Source: Rotaria sordida (Eukaryota > Rotifera > Eurotatoria > Philodinida > Philodinidae). Taken from it: DNA of 64,000 nt. Below are positions 58,601 to 64,000 of this stretch, in pieces (position 1 is the stretch's first letter; every line of letters starts with the position of its first letter). A model generated the notes under the pieces. It did no database searches. It was not told the origin of the DNA and saw only the letters and a program-made list of their open reading frames with translations. The DNA lies in assembly GCA_905250125.1 (NCBI GenBank), contig CAJNOL010000013.1, positions 372,001 through 436,000 of the forward strand. The letters run 5' to 3'. The position numbers were made by a program, and so were the translations under genes.

Positions 58601-61600
58601 ATACTTGTTTACAAGCAGGCGATTTTATAGTATCAATTAATAATGAAAATATGAGAAAAATTAGCAATGCACAAGCACGTTCAATTATTCGACGCGCTTC
58701 ACTTATTGGGTCAGATATTAGGTATATATATATATATATAAGTGTGAAGTCTTTCTTTCTTTTTTACTATATTTTTCTTCATTTAGTGTTATTTTTATTG
58801 CGGGCGAAGAAGCTAAACAATATAAAGATCAAATAGTTGATTCACAATTAACACCACCCGAGTAAGAGAAAACAAAACAAAGTCAAATCTTTATATTTAT
58901 ATTTTAATATATTTTAGAAATCTCGATTCAGATATCGAAGTAAATCAATCAAAAGCAATTGTAATTGATAATGATAATAATTCACAAAATTTTGTTGATA
59001 ATGATAATGATTCACAAAATCTTATTGATAACGATAATGATTCACAAAATCTTATTGATAATGAAAGTTTATGTTCAACTTTATGGGGACCACCTCGAAC
59101 AGTTGTTCTTTATCGTGATGAACAAGTTAAAAGTTTAGGTATAAGTATTGTTGGTGGTAAATTAGATTTTTCTGGTCCTGGTAATACTATTGAATCATGT
59201 ATATCAGGTATATTTATAAAACATGTTATACCTGATTCAATAGCTGGACGTAAAAGTACATTAAAAACTGGTGATCGTATTCTTGAAGTGAATGGATATA
59301 ATCTTCGTGATGCAACACATGATCATGCTGTTGAAATTATACGTTCAGCACAATCACCAATCTATTTTATTGTACAAAGTTTATTTGATCCATCAAATCC
59401 TATTTCTCATTCACAACTTATTGAAGATAATCCAATAATTAAACAATATAAACATTTAGATGGTGATGTTTTATTAATTGATATAAAAAGAGATCTATCA
59501 GAAATAAATGAACCACTTGGTCTTTCTCTTATTGGACATTGTGATCCAAATAAATTAGCTGTTTTTGTTTGTGATATTCAACCGAATTCATTACTTGGTC
59601 GTGATAATCGTTTAAGATTAGGTGATCAATTACTTCAAGTAAGTTTTTTAGTTAAACCAAAAAAAGAATATTCATTTGTGTTTTATTTTTTTTTTACATG
59701 AATTATAAATTTCTCTATTTTTCTTTTAGGTCAATGAAGAAATTCTTTTAGGAAAAGCTCATTCAATAGTAACATCAATTATTAAATCAATTAAATCAGA
59801 AACATTAAATTTTATAATACTTCGGTAAGAATAATTCATTTGAATAAAATTTTCTTCATGTAATTGATTCATAGAAATCCTAATGCAATTAATGATATGG
59901 CGTTAAGAAGTCCATATAAACCAATTCAACATCACGATACTAGTCATGTTAATGAACATAAAGAAAACGATGATCGATTAACATCAACATCCGTTTTTCC
60001 GCTTAATAAACATCTATTTGATAATAACGAATATATAAAAACGAAGAATTCGTCTAATCAAATAAAAACAACGAATGATATTGAAAATGGTAACATTGAT
60101 AAATCAACAAATAAAAATTGCTTTTATTCTCTTTCTTCTGATATCGATAATTCTTTACTCAATCAACAAACTAGTGAATTATTGCCAACATTATCATCAA
60201 ATATATTAACAGATATAAATGATAATAAAAATCATCAGATTACTTCAAATATTACTTCACCAATAGTTAGTAAACAAATAATAGAACATAATACAGAAAT
60301 TAATGGATCATTTGTATCACATCTTCCTATAATGTCATCATCAAGTTCTTCTTCATCATTGTCAATTCCATCTCCAACATTAAATCAACAGATTGTTGAC
60401 AAATTTGAATCTGTCATTAATAATATTAATCAAATAGAAGGTTTGTCAATATTAATTACAAGTAAACACAATGAAGAATCTTATTTATTTAGATGATCCT
60501 CGTACAAGACCTATTGTTGTTGGACAAGAAACATTAATTGAAATTGATCGTGGACAATCTGGTCTTGGACTTTCAGTCGTCGGTGGATCCGATACACAAT
60601 TGGTAAATTAATTATTTTTTCGTTTTTGAAGAAAATTCTTCCTTAAATTTCAATATTCTGTAGGAAGCGCTGAGTAAAACATTTTTCTTATTATCATATT
60701 TAATGCTACACATTTTCGAGATTGAAGAACGATGATCACAGAAACTTAAGCACGGAAACGATAAGTACGAGGACACTTCAGAACCGAAAAGTTAAGCACG
60801 CAAAAAAAGTGATAATGAACAGTATTAGTGTGTGCGGATAGAAATGAAGAGAAGACTAACGGCCACACTTCATACTCTCGTGCTTGTCGTTCTCGCACTT
60901 ATGGTTTCCGTGCTTGAGTATCCGCGCTCATCGTTCCGATTTCCACATATTCGATGTTCGTATTACTTTCATGGTACATATAAGCTATAAACAACAATAC
61001 TTTTTGCTAATATTTCAATGAAATCATGAACTCTGTCAAAGAACTCATATTTAGTCGTGATGTTTATTATGTCTCACTGTTACGCATAAGCAGCATCAAT
61101 GATATTTATTTTCAATTTTTTACGTAGAATCGTTTCTTAACTGAAAATTTAGAATATGTTTTTCTTTTAGTCAGCGGTTATTATTCATGATATTTATGAA
61201 GGTTGTGCTGCAAAACGTGATGGTCGTTTACTTGTTGGCGATCAAATACTTGAGGTCTTTTTTTTGTATTATTGAATATGAATATGAATTTATAATTTAT
61301 ATCGAATAGGTTAATTCAATTAATTTACGTGCGGCAACACATGAAGAAGCTATTAAAGCATTACGGCAATCAACAAATATTATTCGTATGGTTATATTTC
61401 GTAGTGAAATGGTGAATGAAGAAGATAAATTTGACATAATAACAGTTGATTTTATTAAAAAATCAGGCAAAGGACTTGGTAAAAATGAAATCATATGAAA
61501 ATTAAATTTTACTTTAATTCCGTTTGCTTATAGGATTTAGTATCATCGGAAGACGACATGGATATGGTGTATTTATATCTCATATTGTAAATTTTCTTTT

Positions 61601-61943
61601 TTTTTTCATAATTTATTATGGATTTATATTTTCGTTAAATTAGATTGAAGGTAGTTCTGCAGAAAAAGATGGTCGACTTATGTCAGGAGATTTAATTCTT
61701 GAAGTAAATGGAAAAGATTTACGTTCAGCTGCATACGAACAAGTTGCTTATACATTAAAGGTAGAAATTATTGAATATGAAAAATAATTAGTAGTTTGTT
61801 TTTTATCTATTTAGACACTACCACATGCTCGTGTTTACATTAAAATTGGACGTTTAAAAGCAAGTGCACGTGAAAATTTCGTTTCAAACGAAAATAAAAT
61901 TCGATCACGCTCATCATCAACTCATAAAACAAATGATAGATAA
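49816..61943 (+). CDS. PATJ: Multi-PDZ scaffold, PATJ/MPDZ (INADL) family, ten PDZ domains with first one truncated
   Basis: Cell-polarity/junction scaffold. Exons: 49816-49831, 50262-50301, 51395-51641, 51724-51858, 52203-52556, 53073-53181, 54069-54296, 54354-54640, 54705-55403, 56247-56861, 58116-58473, 58526-58721, 58787-58861, 58918-59638, 59730-59824, 59875-60440, 60493-60602, 61171-61254, 61310-61478, 61534-61586, 61644-61760, 61815-61943; all phases agree, 1800 aa. PDZ domains at about residues 5-60 (C-terminal part only), 105-190 (GLGFGI), 270-365 (GLGITV), 395-510 (SLGITL), 565-660 (GLGFSV), 1005-1105, 1180-1275 (SLGISI), 1300-1391 (PLGLSL), 1585-1670 (GLGLSV), 1685-1775 (GLGFSI). 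Linkers are Ser/Asn/Thr-rich. With this ATG there is no L27 domain and PDZ1 lacks its ligand-binding GLGF loop. An unseen upstream exon or alternative start is possible. The first two exons are the least certain. AATAAA at 62281-62286. Confidence 0.9.
50302..51394 (+). other. 1.1-kb intron 2 of the PDZ scaffold
   Basis: Holds a (GA)n run at about 50621-50641, an (ACT)n run at about 50930-50952, and purine-rich patches. The open stretch at 51193-51394 has no PDZ or L27 features. Confidence 0.6.
53182..54068 (+). other. 887-bp intron of the PDZ scaffold
   Basis: GTAAAT donor inside PDZ3 and TAAATAG acceptor preceded by a (TTG)n run near 54041-54056. Very AT-rich, nothing else recognised. Confidence 0.6.
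55404..56246 (+). other. 843-bp intron of the PDZ scaffold
   Basis: Between the PDZ5 exon and the disordered linker exon. AT-rich, no feature recognised. Confidence 0.6.
56862..58115 (+). other. 1.25-kb intron of the PDZ scaffold
   Basis: GTGAGT donor. The upstream frame stays open to 56987, so an intron-retaining isoform would end there without PDZ6-10. A possible internal AATAAA lies near 57352-57357. No other gene seen. Confidence 0.5.
58967..59056 (+). repeat. In-frame 30-bp tandem repeat, three units
   Basis: Three copies of a 30-nt unit encoding [14 protein letters not shown] decapeptides within the linker before PDZ7. Units differ by only a few bases, indicating recent expansion, and the frame is kept. 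Confidence 0.9.
60735..60930. repeat. Fold-back element in PDZ-scaffold intron
   Basis: Within intron 60603-61170. AAGCACGGAAACGATAAGT near 60749 is inverted as ACTTATGGTTTCCGTGCTT near 60897. Shorter direct copies (GTTAAGCACG, TCGTGCTTG) lie between, so each arm contains subrepeats. Loop about 100 nt. Confidence 0.75.
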
Positions 61944-64000
61944 TAATTATACTTTTTATTTTCTTCAACAGTCATATATAAAATAATAATCTACTCTTTA
62001 ACATATCTCTCTTGTTAATATACTTGATAATTAAAAAAAAAAACAAAAAATTTTAAATATAAAACAAAACATGTCCTTTTTTTTTCTCTTTGTGTTGCCG
62101 AGTTATTTATGCTTCCAGCTTTTTCTGATTTGTTGTTTTTTTTTTTTTATTTAAATAACTCTTCCATGTTAAAGAGGAAATCCTTACATTTATTGCTCGG
62201 GTTTTGTAATGCTCCGGTTATTCTGTTTTTCTTTTTGTATACTTTCTTTTTTCGTCGATAATACCGAATTAGAGTGGTGAAATAAAATGACACAATAAAA
62301 GAGAAATTTTATTGTAAATAATGTGTGTTGATGATCGATGTTATTTTATTTATCTTGAATGTGTTTTTTCATTGATATTGTGCCAATTTTTAATTAATAA
62401 ATACTATGCGAAAATCTTTGCTTTGATTTTTGCATGATTTTATCAGGAATGAAATATTGAAATGCTTTTTATGTGAATATAACATTCATGATTTAGATTA
62501 ATTCTAGTATTTATTTTTATTCTGAAACTTATGAATATGGAAATCGATATGTCAAAGTTGATTAATAAATGATGATGATAGAAACTTGATTCTAATATTA
62601 GATGATATATCTTGATATTGAGTTTTAATACAACTAATTGTACTTTTTAATTTATGTCTTATTAAATTTTATAAAAATTTATGTAAAGGATTTTTTTTTT
62701 ACACTGAACTACATTCATCTCTTTTTTACAGACAGTTAATAGAGAGTTGAAATACAAAAAGAAAAAACATCATCGATTAATTTCTGATTTTTATGCATAA
62801 TTTTTTTTATAATTCATATTAGAAAAATGTTGAATGTATACTTTTTATTTAGTTTTACTTTCAAAGAACACGTCACAATTTATATATTTCTGAATGTTCC
62901 ATCTTTAAATAGAAAAAGAAAAACTGCATTTGAGAAATTTCATGTAAAAAATTCGAATCATTAAACATGTTTTAAAAGTTTAGTTTAACTTGAATTTTCG
63001 AGATATTAAATTTAAGATTATTTATGTTCTTCAGAAATACAGAAACATAAATAAATTTTTATTATAATAAAATCAAATTGATTAGAAGTGAAAGTTTTGA
63101 AATAATTGAAAAAGAAAAATAACAATAATTTTTATTTGCTTACAAATTATCGTAGACAAAAAGTGAAAAATTTATTGTAAAACAAAGAAATAATACATAT
63201 ATATGTCATATATTTTGTTATGATTAATATTGAATAAATATTATAAATCAGTTTTTTATAATATAATCAATTTTGAAAAATAAATGTGGTTAAATTCTTT
63301 TTTTCCATTATTACTCAAATGTTGTGATCATCATGTTATTTTATTAGAAAGAGAGTAGCATGACAAAAATAATACATTGAGAACGGAAACATGTTTGTCA
63401 CGCTATTATTATGGACTGAATTTGTATATGCATAATTAACATACGACTAATATGCATGAGCTAAAATTAATTATAAAAGATTACAGACTTTATTTAGTAA
63501 TTTTGCATGTCAGTGAATTACAGTTTCATATAATATTCGCATCATCTTAAATTGCAGTTCAAACCTATTTATTTTGTTCTGACAGAAAAAAAAAGAAAGA
63601 CTATTTTTAGAAATATTTTTTTAAGAAAGAAGTCCAACAAAATAATATTTCTCAATATGTATTAATCTATAATTTAATTAACTTACTGACTTGAGAAATA
63701 AAAAATTTTATATTAAATAACATTCTGAATGCAGAATTTTAATTAGATTTAATAAACGATTAGTTTTATGCATTGAATACAACTATTGATCAAAATCTCT
63801 CAAAAAAATTGTCTCTCTTCGTTTGATAAGGATTACTAAAAGGTTTTTATTGTTTCTCACGTTTTCCCAAAAAAAAACCGTTCAAATCTCTCTCATCAAA
63901 GTCCGATCAACTTTATCAAAATTTTTCCAATTGGTCTCTTCAGTTATGAAGCTACCCTTCCAATCCTAGCGACCATGAGACACACCTGTAACGTTTTCAA
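61944..64000. other. 3' UTR of the PDZ scaffold and right-end intergenic DNA
   Basis: Polyadenylation signals AATAAA at 62281 and 62294. From about 62.4 kb to the end the sequence is very AT-rich, without any recognisable gene, RNA gene or large palindrome. The last 150 bp (from 63850) are less AT-rich but unassigned. Confidence 0.6.

Noticed and set aside
1..64000. tRNA, rRNA or other structured RNA genes
   Set aside because: No cloverleaf-compatible sequence with both internal promoter boxes and correct spacing was seen by eye. The only A/B-box-like pair is in repeat R and is weak.

Overview
The window is AT-rich animal nuclear DNA, made of multi-exon genes with GT..AG introns. Many introns are only 45-70 bp and others are 0.5-2.1 kb and full of repeats. 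Gene content (RIG-I-like helicase, QSOX, PATJ-type PDZ scaffold, AASDH, UBXN1, L2HGDH, ECHS1, dUTPase) is clearly metazoan. AT richness, tiny introns, splice acceptors abutting start codons and many fold-back repeats fit a bdelloid rotifer (Rotaria/Adineta type). That placement is inference, not proof.

Layout. 103-4757 (+): 3' portion of a RIG-I-like receptor helicase, open at the left edge. 5830-6589 (+): dUTPase. 7904-10933 (+): secreted protein with a Cys-rich apple/PAN-like N-terminus and a discoidin-like C-terminus. 12339-16705 (-): L2HGDH followed 127 bp later by UBXN1. 18290-19060 (-): decayed BCKDHA pseudogene. 21136-22033 (-): LysM-domain protein. 22.6-23.9 kb: Tc1/mariner remnant and a fold-back transposon whose arms are built of tandem GTTATAAC subrepeats. 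24951-26271 (+): mitochondrial enoyl-CoA hydratase. 26922-33385 (+): QSOX sulfhydryl oxidase with two giant palindromes inside introns. 35280-38323 (-): PLAT-domain protein. 41229-49571 (-): AASDH (adenylation + carrier + beta-propeller). 49816-61943 (+): a ten-PDZ PATJ/MPDZ-like scaffold transcribed divergently from AASDH.

The genes do not form one pathway. Most are housekeeping (nucleotide hygiene, mitochondrial acyl and 2-hydroxyglutarate metabolism, ubiquitin/p97 adaptor, disulfide formation, cell polarity). The RIG-I-like helicase is the one obvious innate RNA-sensing gene. All exon models given were joined by hand at GT/AG sites, and their phases sum to complete reading frames (for example 1800 aa for the PDZ scaffold, 975 aa for AASDH, 650 aa for QSOX).

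The most striking non-genic signal is the number of long inverted repeats. At least ten fold-back elements, with arms from about 25 to about 640 nt, lie in introns and between genes. Several lie inside transcribed units, so the pre-mRNAs should contain very long hairpins.
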